From Coccinella septempunctata (Eukaryota > Arthropoda > Insecta > Coleoptera > Coccinellidae), in contig NC_058195.1 of NCBI RefSeq assembly GCF_907165205.1, positions 25,130,936 through 25,194,935 of the forward strand: a stretch of DNA of 64,000 nt. The letters run 5' to 3'. The notes under the pieces are model-generated. The model was not told where the DNA came from. It saw only the letters and a program-made list of their open reading frames with translations, and searched no databases. Every line of letters begins with the position of its first letter. The stretch's first letter is position 1. The position numbers and the translations under genes were made by a program. Shown piece by piece: positions 9,377 to 21,948 of the stretch.

Positions 9377-10621
9377 AACCTACCCCCTCATTTTAGAATA
9401 ATTATTATTTTAGTTTTCATTTTTAAGTAATTTTGTTTTTGAATCAATTTTCCGATAAATCTTTTCAAATATCCAATTCAGGATTCCGACATCGTTCGGA
9501 ATTGTTAACATTCCGCATCGTTTTTATTCCGTTTTCATTTCCTAAAAACGATGTCGCACCGTATAAAACATCCCGAATTGGAAGATAACCGAGTTTTTTT
9601 GTTCGCTAGCACAGATTATTCGAAATTAAGACGTCTTCATCGACGCATATTTTACCGAATTTCGACCATCAGGGTACATCTGATTTCCGCACCTCCCCTG
9701 TGGGTATAAAATCAGATGTTCCCTAGCGGGTCATTTCACTTACGATTAACTTGATGTCGACTTACTACTCACGATTGATTTGCGATTAATTAGTGCCGTC
9801 CGTCGTAAAAGCTTGTCTTGCTGCCGTGTTGGAAGATTTCTTTAGAGTTTCTTTTTTTTTTGCTACGATTCAGAAAATCATTTTTTTTCTTCTTCGTTAC
9901 TTTTATTAGGTGTTTCGGAAACTTTTGCGAGTGCAAGTGGCCAAACCGATAGGTAAGACGACACTCCGTTTTTTTAGATATATCATTGGAACTTCAGTCT
10001 CCGTCTACATCCCTTCTATACCCGAGTCTGAGTTCCACCCCTACTGTCATTAACGTATCCTGCTGATGTGGATACCCGGGGGGTACCGAAGGCACTTTGG
10101 GGTGGCGCAGCCTTTCCTCATTTTTCCGTCTTTTACCTCGTTCCTGTGTTCACCCCTACGGTTAGGGAGGCATTCTGATGGTGTGGATACCCGGGGAGTG
10201 CCGAACGCGCCTAAGGGTGAGCCGTCGTAACTCTGTGTTGTCATTTTTCATTCCCTAACCTGGCTGAAGTCCGATATCTGTCCGTTAAGTGTGCGTCTTA
10301 GGTTCTGGCTGGCGAACAAGTCCGTAAACCCCCGTATAACTTTTGAGATCGGATCCCGTTTCATTCCGTCCGTTTTGCCCTGTAAATTCACTGATTTCGA
10401 GTCCTTCACTGTACGAGTTTTGTAATAGTGCCATTTGTGTTTCCTTGTAAGAGTCGACAAATATAGTTTGTGTGCGTTGATTTTGAATTTCACTGGTTGT
10501 CGCTAACGCCCCAGACACAAAGGAACCTTGTCTTCTGCTAGTAGCTACCAGGGTAGGTTTGCTATTCTTCCTTAAAGAATAGCTGGCGCTCGAGTACACA
10601 GAGGCAAACCCGTTACAAACA
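9377..10621 (+). repeat. Gypsy-1 5' LTR-like region, copy 2
   Basis: Near-identical to 393-1637, including the TATAAAATCAGATG promoter candidate at about 9705 and the paired GTGGATACCCGGGG segments. It ends at 10621, directly before the PBS-like sequence. Only scattered base changes separate it from copy 1, for example TTAGTC in copy 1 against TTATTC in copy 2 near 9618. Confidence 0.5.
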
Positions 10622-11641
10622 TGGCGCAACGAGCAGGGACCGTTCAGAATCTGTTAGGAAACAACTGAGGTGAGAGACATTAACCGGACAGTGAGTGAAT
10701 TCCCGAAACAGTGAGTAAAACCTCAGAACAGTGAGTAACTATTTGTTGAACGGAAAACTGTGAAAAATAAACTTGATCTGTGTTCTATTCCCTGCCACTA
10801 TGTATTGAACTGTTATACTGTGAATTGAATTGGACTATATTTTGTGAATTTTTCTACTGTTGAACCCCATTGAAAATAATTTGTGATTATTGCATTGAGT
10901 TGTTGAAAACTGAACTGTTATTACGCCGTTATATCAGTCGAAATAATTCCGATTTCTTATTATTTCTGATTTATTGAATTGAACTGTTTTAATTTCACAT
11001 TGGGGGTGAGTGAATTTTCGGACTTTGAAAATTTATTGTCGCAATTGGTAAAATCCAATAGGTGTGATTTACCTATCGGTTCAATAGTGAATCACCTATT
11101 ACCCTGTTGATAACTTATCTACCTGTTTTCTATTTTCTTTTGACCTGTACTGTTGAAATTTACTGATTATTTCTGAAAACTGAAAGCCGATTATTGTGAT
11201 TTATTTTCTGGCTATTGAACTTTGAAAATTTTTTGGAATATAAACTGTGCCTTTTGGTGCCATTCGAATTTCAGGAAATTTTCCGGACTATACGAAGTGA
11301 CTTGCGCTTGTGTGCGGCATTTCTCGAATATTTTCGGACTTTAGTGGGACTGATTGAAATTTTTTTTTCGAGTAACGTTGGACTTTAATAATTTTTAAAA
11401 TTTTTTTTGTGATACATCGGGACTAAGTTTGATTTTGGTGCGCCGGGACTTAGACTTTTTTTCTGAAACACCGGGACTTACACTTTTTTTTTTTTGGTAC
11501 ACCGATACCCACTTCGAACTTAAGTGAATAGGTTGACTAACGATTAACTTACCGGGTTGGACTTGGAACTTAACGGATTGTGAAAGACATACCGAGTGTA
11601 AAATATTGATCCGTTCTGAATCGGACTTAGTTGAATATAAT
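10622..11641 (+). other. Gypsy-1 PBS and leader, copy 2
   Basis: Same layout as copy 1: TGGCGCAACGAGCAGGGACC, three ACAGTGAGT motifs at about 10690-10736, poly-T and the CCGGGACTTA-type array, then the gag ATG at 11642. No gene. Confidence 0.5.
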
Positions 11642-13161
11642 ATGTCGAACATGGATGTGAACCGGTTACTCAATGATGAACTTAAGCCCGTTTGCAACAG
11701 CCGAGAATTCTCTAGAAAATTTACTCGAGATTTCATGCGCCGTGAATTATGTACCGTTACATACGCACTTCGGTAGAATTCTCTGTTCAGTTGCGTACTA
11801 AATAGTCTCCGCCCTTTTCTTGCGAGAATTTTGTAGAGAATTCTCCAGAGAATTCTCGGCTGTTGCAAACGGGCTTTACATACGAATTACAACTGAGGGG
11901 ACAATCGATACCGGGTACTGTGATGACTAAACGGGGTCTGCTACGACAAGTGCTTCAGTCTAATGAACCTCTACTACCCCCAACATCATCGAATCCCGCC
12001 TCCGAGATTGAGATCTGTCAAAATAAACTTACCGATTTGGTGGAATCCCTTCAGAACTTCAATCATAATAATGCGGCTAACGAATTTTCGCGAATTTACA
12101 CCAGATTAATACACATTCAAGGCAGGCTGAACTTTATTGTCACTGCAGACACAACACAGTTACAATTGATTGAACAAATGAAGGCCACTAGAGATAAGGC
12201 GTTGGAGACACTGGAGGAGCTGCGTAAGAGGAGTGATCGTGAACAGCCGCAGACATCCAACCGAGATCGGAGGTCTCTTTTGGATGTGGAGTTTCGAAGT
12301 GTATGAATTACTACGAAAGGATGCGAGGGATTGGTTCATTCCCAGAAGAGGTACTTTTGAGGATTGGGTGGATTTTAGCAACCAACTGAAAGGAGCATTT
12401 CTGCCAGTTAACTGTTGGAGGAAATAAAAAGGCGAACTCAGGGCCCTGAAGAAAAGTTGCTTCTATATGTTACCCGGATGCAGAACTTATTCCAGAAACT
12501 CACATATGCAAAACCATCCGAGGTGGAGCAGATCCGGCTTATCCGACAGAGGTTGATCCCGCCCTTACAGCAAGCCTTGGCCTTCCAGGAGACCAAGACT
12601 TATGATGAACTCCTCCGTAAGGGAAAAGTTTTTGAACTGGTCCAGTGGCAGATGAGCCAGTACACCCGGCCACCCTCCAAACCAGGTTTCGTGGAAGAAC
12701 CTCACCTGACGTACAATTCCCGTCAGCTGAACCGATATCAAGCCAGTTTTTCTATGGATACCGGAGAACAGGTTCGCCAAACAACTGATCACAGGGAATC
12801 AGTACCGCCGACACAAGCCAACCAGACACGACTTTCTTCGCCGAGGGAAAGCCGTCCAAAGCCACCCAGATCCAGAGAGTCAATAGTCCAGCAACAGGAA
12901 TCACACCGTCCGACCTCTGGAGACGGGTCCGAGGGTCGATCCAGACCTTCGACACCTCCACCCCGCCGTCCAGCCGAGGATAGCCGCGCTGACCGGACGG
13001 AGCCACCATCAGGGAGGAGAGTGTCCTTCCAGACACAGTGTTTCCGATGTGGTGGATATGGCCACATGCGTCGAGAATGTCGCAGGCCACCGAAAATCTT
13101 CTGTTCTCGATGCCAGAGGGAAAATATTCTCTCACGAGACTGTACGTGTTCGGGAAACTGA
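11642..13161 (+). pseudogene. gag: Gypsy-1 gag, copy 2, interrupted by a MITE
   Basis: It begins MSNMDVNRLLNDEL and is split after 14 codons by a MITE (11685-11875). It resumes with YELQLRGQSIPGTV and covers the stretch deleted from copy 1 (FSRIYTRLIHIQG). There is a frameshift at about 12297, so the capsid part resumes in another frame at 12415 and runs to a stop at 13161. The zinc knuckle CFRCGGYGHMRREC is at about 13040-13080. It is the structural protein of a Ty3/Gypsy element, non-functional here. The hAT seen in copy 1 is absent. Confidence 0.87.
11685..11875. mobile_element. PIF/Harbinger-like MITE in gag of copy 2
   Basis: The terminal inverted repeats are perfect over 28 bases, beginning AGCCCGTTTGCAACAGCCGA on both ends. 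TTA is duplicated on each side (11682-11684 and 11876-11878). Copy 1 carries the empty site with a single TTA. A 3-bp TWA duplication is the PIF/Harbinger hallmark. A diverged relative lies at 41916-42061. Confidence 0.9.
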
Positions 13162-16100
13162 AAGGGAGATTGGAGGCGGAGTCGACCACATCTCCCGAAA
13201 TCTCGACTCCACTGGCACCGGCTACCTGTAATGATAACCGTCCGTTAGTAGAGGTCAGAATAGCCGGCAAACACTTCCGAGCACTGATAGATACCGAAGC
13301 GGGCAGGAGTTTCTGCAGTCAGGCCGTATCCGATCAGTGTGAAAGTAAAGGAATCACAGGACAAACAATGCACAACTTACCGGTTGACATTATTCTGGAG
13401 ATGGAAGTTCCGTAAATCTCAGTACCGCCGAGTGTTTTCTGGAAGGCCGACTGATCTCGAAGCCGATGACTTTCGTCGAAACCACCGCAGAAGTTCACAC
13501 CGCCGAAGAACACCTATTGGAATTGACGGAGTCTCAGAAACAGGAGCTGGAGGCATTTCTGAAAGAAGAATTAAAGAAGTTTGAAGACCTATATGGTACA
13601 ACCGACCTGAAGATCGAACGGAAATCGGGCACTGAACCGATCAAACAACGATACCGACCCCTAAACCCGAAAATGCAGGAGATCTTCAATCAGGAAGTAG
13701 ACCGTATGCTGGCTGAGGGAGTGATTGAACCCTCCAAGTCACCGTGGAGTTCACCGGTGGTATAGGTCAGAAAGAAAGACGGAAAATACCGTTTTTGCAT
13801 CGACTTCCGTGCCGTCAACCAAGTGTCTGTAAAAGATGCATACCAATTGCCGTACATTTCTGGGATTCTGGATAAACTGCGTAAGGCCAAGTACATCTTT
13901 ACACTGGATGTGAAACGAGGATACTGGCAGATACCGTTAGCAAAGGAGAGCCGTCCGATTACTGCCTTCAGAGTTCCAGGAAGGGGATTGTTCCAGTTCA
14001 CCGTCATGCCGTTTGGTCTTCACGCTAGTCCAGCCACATTCCAGAGATTCTTAGACACCGTTATTGGCCCAGAAATGGAACCGGAGGCTTTCGCTTACCT
14101 GGACGATATAGTTGTTCTGGGTGAAACTTTCGAGGAGCACCTGGAGAACTTAAGAGAAGTATTCCAGCGGTTGAGAGAAGCCAATCTTCGTCTCAACCCC
14201 GAAAAGTGTGACTTTGTGCGAAAATCCCTGAAATACCTAGGACATGTCGTCACTTCCGAAGGAATCCTTACCGACCCGGATAAAGTTTCCTCTATCGTAG
14301 CATTCCCAGCACCGAAAACCATCCGTGAATTGCGCCGTTTTCTGGGAGTTGCTAGCTGTTACCGCCGTTTTATAGAGAACTTTTCCGACGTCGTTTCACC
14401 GTTAACTCACCTGTTAAAGAAGATCCACGTTGGAAGTGGGGTGAGGAATAACAAAAAGCGTTCGACCTCCTGAAACAAAAATTGACCGAATCACCGATAC
14501 TTGCCTGTCCGGATTTCAATCAACCGTTCGTCCTGCAAACAGGCGCCAGTGACGTAGACCTTGGAGGAAGCCCTGACCCAAGTTCTGGATGGGGAGGAAA
14601 GGGTGATCGCCTATGTCAGCCGTACCTTGATTACCGCCGAAAGAAATTACTCCGTGTCCGAAAAGGAATGTCTCGCCATCGTTTTCTCGATAGAGAAACT
14701 GCGACCATACCTGGAAGGATTTCATTTTACCCTAATTTCCGACCACATGAGTCTGAAATGGCTGAATTCCATCAAGTCACCGTCCGGAAGAATTGCTCGA
14801 TGGGCCGTTTTCCTTCAGCGATTCGACTTTGAAGTCCAATACCGGAAAGGTGCCCTGAACAAAGTCGCCGACAGTCTGTCCCGAAAGCCGTTACCGTCTG
14901 TAGATTCCGTATGCCTGGCCGACGTCGAAGTTCGCTGCAGTTGGTTCAACAAAAAGCTCCAAGAGGTACAAAGAGACCCAGAAGATTTCCCTGACTACGC
15001 CGTTGAGGATGGGAAACTGTATCGTCACTTCTGGGACTCTTCCGACTTAACTGAAGTTGGATCTGGACAACCATGGAAGCTCTGTGTACCCACCGAACAA
15101 CGACTGGAGGTCTTGAAAATCACGATTCTGAATTAGCTGGTCACCTGGGAATCTCCAAAACCATCTCTCGGCTAGCCCGGAATTATTACTGGCCAGGGAT
15201 GTTCAGAGATATCGCAAAATACGTAAGAAACTGCCCATCCTGTCAAAGTATCACAGCAGAAGACGCCTGGAAAAATGCAACCACATAGTATGACTGATGC
15301 ACCGTTCCAAGAGGTCTGTACAGATGTGGTTGGGCCACTTCCCCGTTCCAAGAAGGGAAATTCTTACGTAGTGGTGATGCAGGACCGTTTCACGAAGTGG
15401 GCTGAATGCCGTCCGTTGCGGGAAGCCACCGCTAAAACCGTTTACTCAGCCCTATATGAACAGGTTTTACTACGATATGGCTGTCCGAAACTAGTGATAT
15501 CTGATAATGTGGTACAGTATGACAGTAGACTGTTCAAAAACAGTCTCCGGGAGCTAAACATTGCTCACTGCGTTTCACCCCTCCGTATACACCCCAGTGC
15601 AACGCCGTAGAACGAGCCAATCGTACGTTGAAGACGGCCAGTTCTATGAAGCCGATCACCGTACTTAGGATGAGAAATTAGGTGAACTAACTTTCGCCCT
15701 GAATACCGCAAAACAAAAATCTACAGGATTCACACCAGCATTCCTGAACTATGGAAGGGAATTAACAGTTCCAAAGGCAATTTACACGTCAAACACCCAA
15801 GACGAAGACACCGAGGAGACAAACAGAACCCCAGAAGAAAGTAGAGTAAATCTTACTCACCGTACAGAACAAATCCGTCATCTTCAGGAGGCCTATGAGT
15901 TTATCAATACCAGGTTGTACCGTGCATTTGAGCAACAGGCTCACCATTACAACCTCCGTCGAAGGGAAGTTCGTTTTCATGTTGGTGATAGAGTTCTGTG
16001 CTGTGCTAATCCGTTGTCATCCGCCGTTGATAGCTTTGCCGCCAAGTTGGCTCCGAAGTTCTCTGGTCCGTATACCGTTGTGAAAGTGATTTCACCCGTT

Positions 16101-16384
16101 GTTTATGACCTGAAAGATGACAGTGGCAAGAAAATCACCAATATGCACGTTAACTAAAACACCAACTTCTAAGTTCGAAAAAGGTTCCTTATTACAATTA
16201 CTATCCGGATGCTGTGTTGGAAAATGAACATCACAAGCTCTACTGTCTGCTCCGACAGAAAGTGCGGGTGGAGCAGGAATCCAACCGGCGGCAGAGAGCC
16301 GAGGAGCGACCCGGACCCGACCACCACCACGAGCCCGAAAACCTGGAAAGGGCTCCAACAGAGCTTAATCCTTTTGATATCTGA
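13162..16384 (+). pseudogene. pol: Gypsy-1 pol, copy 2, through integrase
   Basis: Order: protease (ALIDTEAGRSF), RT (CIDFRAVNQ; FAYLDDIVV at about 14090), RNase H (14561-15000), integrase zinc region (GHLGISKTISRLARNYYWPG, then CPSCQ at about 15240), integrase core (TDVVGPLP; ISDNVVQYD where the family has DNG), the ERANRTLK helix in another frame at about 15615, and a GPY/F module (KFSGPYTVVKV) near 16060. The C-terminus ends NPFDI then a stop at 16382-16384. Breaks: TAG after SSPVV at 13763, a frameshift near 14440-14570, stops at about 15136 and 15610, and the protease DTE. It would have encoded a complete Ty3/Gypsy polyprotein. Confidence 0.93.
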
Positions 16385-16412
16385 GATATTTGGGATAAGT
16401 GAATTTTCTTCT

Positions 16413-16485
16413 GGAGAGGAGTGTGAAAGCCGCAAGGCTAAAGTCAAGAGTTTATTAGACAAAAAAAAAGGTCAATAAACTCAAC
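16413..16485 (+). repeat. Polypurine tract and remnant of a Gypsy-1 3' LTR
   Basis: GGAGAGGAG at 16413-16421 is directly followed by TGTGAAAGCCGC, as expected for a polypurine tract and LTR start, 28 bases after the pol stop. Homology to an LTR cannot be shown, because the 5' LTR-like region does not start this way, so the 3' LTR is truncated or divergent. Confidence 0.4.
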
Positions 16486-16865
16486 ATAAACTGTGAGTTA
16501 TTCAGAAATTGATAACTGTGTACAGCTGTTAAATTAATTTCTTTTCTTCCAATTCTAACGGCGAAAACAAACAATATTCATATACTCTATGAAACCACAA
16601 GATTACCAATAATAAAAATTAAAACAAAAAATTTAACTTCAATGGAAGAAAACGAACAGAAAAAATGTCAAATTTGGGAGTTTTTTCTTAATCGGTAAGT
16701 CTGCTCTTCATTAGTGGTATTGTTCTATATCGGTGGTGTTTGTCTTCATCGGTACTATATTGGTCTGTATCGGTGATTCTTTGTCTTCATCGGTGTATTG
16801 TCCTGTGTTAGTGATTTTCATTAGGGATCAATTCCTACTCAATTATTAATTTATTCATTCATAGC
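16486..16865. other. Geneless stretch with a degenerate CTTCATCGGT array
   Basis: No gene. Between about 16690 and 16825 the motif ATCGGT recurs six or so times, often within TGTCTTCATCGGT, at irregular 15-40 base spacing. On the minus strand this follows the 3' end of a LINE, so it may be a tail-derived minisatellite. Confidence 0.5.
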
Positions 16866-18800
16866 TGCATCATCAGGTAGAATTTATTATCCTATGGACC
16901 AAGGTCCGATTTCCTAATTGAAACCATTTTTTCAATTCTTTTTTAAATTTTTTCTTGTTTGTTATATCTCTCATTGTATGGGGTAATAGAGGAAACAATC
17001 TTGGCGCTATATAACTGAAATATCTCTGTCCAATTCTCTTCTCTGCTCTCGGTCTCTCAAAATTGTTATCCTTGGTTCTCGTGGAATAACTATGTTCTTT
17101 CAACGATATTTTTTTTTTGTTGTTGTTGTTGAATATCAACTATTATTTTCTGGACATATAATTGTCTAATATCTAGTACTTTGGAAATTTCATAGATCCT
17201 TCGACTAGCAAAAGTTATTTTCTTTCCATACATGACCTTCAGAATACGTTTCTGTAAAACATCTAAACATTTTTTATGGCAGTCCAAAACTCCTCCCCAC
17301 CCAATTATACCGTAACAAAGTTGTGATTGTACCAGTGCATCGTACAGTAAACGGAGATGCTGTATAGATTTGATACTCTGTTGCATATATCTGAACACAT
17401 ATAAAACACCTCTTATCTTTTTACTCAGGTAGAACATGTGTTCATCCCGTTTCATATGTTCATCTATAATAATTCCGAGATAATTTGTCGAGTGCGCCTT
17501 TTGAATTTGAAGTTCTCCGTCAATTTCTAGATCCCCGAAATCTGGCAGTCCCATCTTATTTGAAGTAAAAGTCATGTATCTTGTCTTTTCATGGTTCAAG
17601 CTTAGTATATTTGACTGATTTTCAATTTGATGAAGTTTTCCCTAACTTCAACTTTCAGTTGTTCCCAGGTTACATCCTCATAAATTACTAGAGCATCATC
17701 GGCGAAACTTGCGATTTGACCACAGCCATTCAATTCAAATGAACTATTTATATAAATTATAAACAATATTTGCCCAAGAACAGTGCCCTGAGGTACTCCA
17801 TAAGTAATCCTATTCTTTCCACTGTATTTTCCATTCACTATCTGAGTTCTATTAGAAAGGTAACTACTAATGAGGGCGTGTATTTTTCCACGAAATCCGT
17901 AACTCTTCAGTTTCTCCAGTAATCTCTGATGGTTGACGGTATCAAATGCCTTTGCGAGATCTATTGCAATTGATAAAGTTGGTGTATTTTTATCAATATT
18001 GTTGTAAATAATTCCGGTTACTTTTCTTATTGCATCTTCCGTCGACATTCCCTTTCGGAATCCGAACTGATTGTTTGATAAAATTTTATGTTTATCTATA
18101 AATGCAAGCATACGCATTTTAATTACCTTTTCAAAGACTTTGGCTATGTTGGACACAAGAGTTATAGGCCTATAATTATGCATTTCACTTTTGATACCGC
18201 TCTTGTACGAGGATTTAAAAATTCTTAGTTTGAGGGTTTCCGGAAAACAAGCCGTTTCAAAACAGACATTAATCAAATGAGCAAGAGGGCGTGATATCTC
18301 TTGTTTTATTTCCTTCAATGTTTCTGAACGTATTTCATCGAATCCGGCTGATTTTTTTGATCTAAGACTGCTTATAATATTTTCTATTTCGGTTGGGTCG
18401 ATTGGAAAAAAAGATTTATCTTGTTGGTGAATTTGGTCCGTGAAATCTTTAGGAGTTTTAATTTTATTGGCATAATTTTCTCCCAACTCACTAAAGTAAT
18501 TATTGAATGCATCATATATATTCTGATCATTTTAAATTTTTCTATTATCCAGCCCTTTAATATATTTTATATGTGCTACGTTCCTGTTAGTATTGGTCAT
18601 GTTTTTCAAATACTACCATAAGCCCTTAGTTTCACATTGGTTTCTTTCAATGGATTTTTGTAAATATTGTTTTAGCGTCCGATATAAGAATGCGAAGGTT
18701 GTTTTTCAGTTTAGAATATTCACTTCTTAATTTTGCATTTTCGTGTTCTTTCTTAACCTTTTTATACATATTTTGTTTTTTATCTATTTCTTTCAATATT
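16866..18800 (-). pseudogene. CR1/L2-like LINE reverse transcriptase, 5'-truncated
   Basis: From 18800 down: the linker between endonuclease and RT (KKQNMYKKVKKEHENAKL), a broken stretch, then the RT from 18486: SAGFDEIRSETLK, NYRPITLVS, NQFGFRKGMSTEDAI, the palm motif IAIDLAKAFDTV, YGVPQGTVLGQILF and the catalytic FADDALVIY at about 17700. A one-base frameshift near 17625 leads into NHEKTRYMTF and the thumb (NYLGIIID; LCYGIIGWGG). The C-terminal YSTR...GQRYFSYIAPRLFPLLP block is in a third frame at 16890-17080. No RNase H or APE domain remains. An AATAAA signal lies near 16850. Confidence 0.85.
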
Positions 18801-20748
18801 TTTGTTTTTGTTTTATAAACTATACCATGTTCATCTATTGTTTTCCTCTTAAGTTCTTTTAGTGTGATATTTTCGTCTTGATCCCTTTTTTTTATTTCTT
18901 GAATATTGATTGTATTTACTATCTTCAATGCTTCTTGAGTGTTATCTATGGCTTCTAATACCGGGTTTCTGCTAAGACAGTCTGCTTCAGTGTTGAATTT
19001 CCCTGGTATGTATGTGATACTGAAATCAAATTGGGATAGATAATATGTTAGGTCACCTAACTCTTCGTCTGTTCTTGCTTTTATGTTTAGGTTCTCAAGA
19101 GGTTTATGATCTGAGTAAACCTCAAACCTTCTTCCAATTAACCAGTGCTCCCAATATTTTACTGCTTCCTTTATTGCCAGACATTCTAAATATATAGCTT
19201 TTTTTCTTTTTTGAGTTTCATTAAGTTTCTTTGAAAAATATGCTACTGGTTTTTCTTTTCCATTTCTTTGTGTCTGTTTCAATATTGCACCCATACCTTC
19301 TATTGAAGCATCTGTGTATATTTTAATTGGTAGATCTTTGTCAAATATCTCCAGCACTGGTTGCTCACACAGTAGTTTTTTTATTTCTACAAATGATTTT
19401 TCGCAATCTTCTGACCAATCAAATTTAACATTTTTTCTTAATAATCTATGTAGTGGATCGAGTATTGTTGAGATATTTGGTATGTATTCACGATAGAAGT
19501 TAATTTTACCTAAAAATTGTCTGATGCTCTTTTGCGTTTTCGGAGTTGGAAAATTGTGTATTGAAACTAAATTGTTTTTAATTGGTCTTACTGTATTATT
19601 TTCTATTATGTGTCCGAGATATTCAATTGATTTAGAAGCAAACTTGCATTTTTTTGAATTTCAATCTATATCCTTCTTTCAGAATGGCTTCTAAAACTTG
19701 TTTTACATGTCTGATGTGCTCTTCGAAAGACTCTGAAAATATTAACAAATCATCTATATAATTTTCCGTGAAATTTTTCAGATTGTGTTTTCTCAAAATA
19801 CTTGATAAAATTCTTTGGAAGGTTGCTGGCGCTGTTTTTAAACCGAATGGTAAACAAGTCCATTGATAATGTCCTTCTTGAGTTATGAAGCCTGTTTTAT
19901 TTCTATCTTCTATCCTTAGTGGTATCGACCAAAATGCTGAATTGATATCCAGTGATGTAAAATATTTACAATTTCTAGCTTTAATTATCAGGTCATCAAT
20001 TAGTGGAAAAGGTTGCGCCTGGGGTGTTCTATTTAAATCTCTAAAATCAATGCATAGTCTAGTCTTTCCTTCTCCTTTATTTAATGCCAGAGTCACTGGT
20101 GCAGCAAATGGGCTATATGATTCTTCAATTGAATTTTTTTCTAATAATTTTGCCACTTGCTGTTCTATTTCTTTTTTGTCTTCAATTGTACACCTGTATG
20201 GTCTCTTACTACAAAATTTGTTAACTAAAAGATCAATTCTTGCTTCATAATCTTTTACAGTTCCTATATCGTATTTGTCTTTGGCAAAAATTGTTTTATA
20301 TTCTTCTATCAGATGTTTTATTTTGGATTTCTTTTCATCATCTAAATGCTCTATATCTATTTTAAAATCTATCTCCTCAGTATGCTCATTAAAATTTATT
20401 TCTACTATATCTTCACTTTGGCTTATAACAAGAGTTTCATCCTGCCTTAATCTAAATTCTTTTATAATATCAAGACCTATTAAAAAGTCATGAAAATTTT
20501 CATTTTCTACAATGAAAACATCTACTTCTTTTTCAATATTAAAAATTTTTAATTTAATTTTTGTTAATCCCATTGTAGTTGACACACCACTAATTGTTTT
20601 CAATCGTATTTTGTTTTAATCTGTATTGTTTTTATTTATAATTTCAACTAATCTTTTGTTAATCAACGAAACTTGTGATCCTGAGTCATAGACCCCTTCA
20701 ATTTTTATTCTATCTTCTAATAATATGTTTAGTTTAATTAGTGGTGTG
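18800..20748 (-). pseudogene. pol: Gypsy-2 pol: protease, RT, RNase H
   Basis: The protease motif YDSGSQVSL is at about 20690. After a stop near 20610 the frame 20603-19632 gives FLIGLDIIKEF, then RT: SPFAAPVTLALNKGEGKTRL, CIDFRDLNRT, FTSLDINSAFWSIPL, LPFGLKTAPATFQR and the catalytic NYIDDLLIF at about 19750. A one-base slip in an A-run near 19655 moves the frame to IEYLGHIIENNTVRP, FLGKINFYREYIPN and then RNase H (IYTDASIEGMGAIL; VYSDHKPLENL; TYYLSQFDFSITYIPGKFN). The C-terminus passes without a stop into LINE linker sequence at about 18800. No integrase follows. Confidence 0.9.
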
Positions 20749-20749
20749 T

Positions 20750-21948
20750 TTATTCGTTTTTTGGTTCATTATAAAGTTCCACATCTAAAATGGAATTGTT
20801 GTTTACCTTCGTTGTTGTGTTGCTTTTTTCTCCATGCTTTCCCTCCTTTTTAAACCAACATTTTTCATTGGGATGGTATCTCCCGCTTTTACCCAAATCT
20901 TCACATGTGCTACATGGTTTCTTTTCGTCATACTTTTTCTGAAAATGTGATGTAGATGGTTTTTGAGAAGTTTTCTTGTTTACCAGACATTCGAGTTGTC
21001 TCAATTCATTGAAGAGATCTGATGTTTCCTTTAGTTCAGCCTTATTAATTTTATTCAAAATAAATTCTGGTAATCCTACTGCTATTAATGCTATGAGTGA
21101 CTTTGTGTTCATATCTTTGTTGAAATCTATTAGAAGTTTTTCTTTTTTCAAAGCATAATCAGATAACGAACCTTCTCGATATTTAAATGATATCGCATAA
21201 GTTATATTTGTCCATCCATTATCTAGAAAACATTCTAAAAATCTCCTTTTCCATTCAACCCAACCAGCTCCTACAGTTAATCTTATGAGTGTGGAAGAGT
21301 GCCAATTCAAACTTGGCTTATCAAGAAATAACTTCAACAATTCAATTTTATCTTCACTTTTATCCACTTTAAATCTAGAGCACTCCTTTTCAAAGCTTTC
21401 CATCCACTGTTCAGCATTTGTATTTTTGCTTGAAAATTTATCAATCAAACATTTTTCTGCTATTTTCTTCAAATTTTTTTCTTTTTCCTTATCTTGTGTT
21501 GTTTCAATCAGTTTTTGCAATATATTTTTAGATCATAATCTTCAGCGCTTTTCGTACTCTCTTCACCTAATTCCTCCAAGTATTGTTCTTTAAATTGTAA
21601 ATTTCCATCATCATCCATGTATACTGCTCGCAGTTCTCCCGACAATGTAAACCATACTCTTCTCACCTGATGTCTTCTTTTCAATGAATTAACTAGTTTT
21701 ACATAATTATCTGTTTTCTTCAGCTCGGAATGATGTCCCGCATTTCTAAATTCTTCAGGCAATATATATCTTTTTCCATCTTCTGTATGAATTGATGTTA
21801 TGGCTATAATATTAGTCTTGGTATCCGTTTTAGAAGGGACTACTGTGAATTCAAACTGTAGCTTTGGCATCATAAACAAAATTGTTGTTTTATAAGAGGT
21901 TATATCTGTCTGGATAATAATATAAAGTTTGGTTTCTCTGTAATACAA
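20750..21948 (-). pseudogene. gag: Gypsy-2 gag
   Basis: Two overlapping frames. Residues from 21948 (MPKLQFEFTVVPSK; YILPEEFRNAGHHSELKK) form a small N-terminal domain. The second frame, 21520-20750, holds a capsid-like helical region (AEQWMESFEKECSRF; LLKLFLDKPSLNWHSS; FKYREGSLSDYALKKEKLL) and a Cys/His cluster CSTCEDLGKSGRYHPNEKCW like an unusual zinc knuckle. A frameshift near 21515 joins them. It is about 380 residues in all. Known gypsy-like gags of insects share this layout. No functional copy is visible here. Confidence 0.75.

Larger units (their letters stand above)
1..14737. repeat. 9-kb-spaced direct duplication of a PLE scrap plus Gypsy element
   Basis: Bases 1-6394 and 8985-14737 are near-identical and in the same orientation. 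The offset is 8984 bases up to about 2690 and then shifts with private insertions and deletions. The window opens inside the first copy, so the true left edge is not visible. Copy 1 loses homology inside the RNase H domain at about 6394, whereas copy 2 continues to the end of pol. Shared lesions (an aspartic protease DTG changed to DTE, and a TAG in the RT) show that the element was defective before duplication. Private changes are a hAT insertion and a 24-base gag deletion in copy 1, and a MITE in copy 2. An assembly artefact is unlikely because the copies differ at many single bases. Confidence 0.92.

Noticed and set aside
1638..16485. An envelope gene in Gypsy-1 (errantivirus-like)
   Set aside because: Only 28 bases separate the pol stop at 16384 from the polypurine tract, leaving no room for env.
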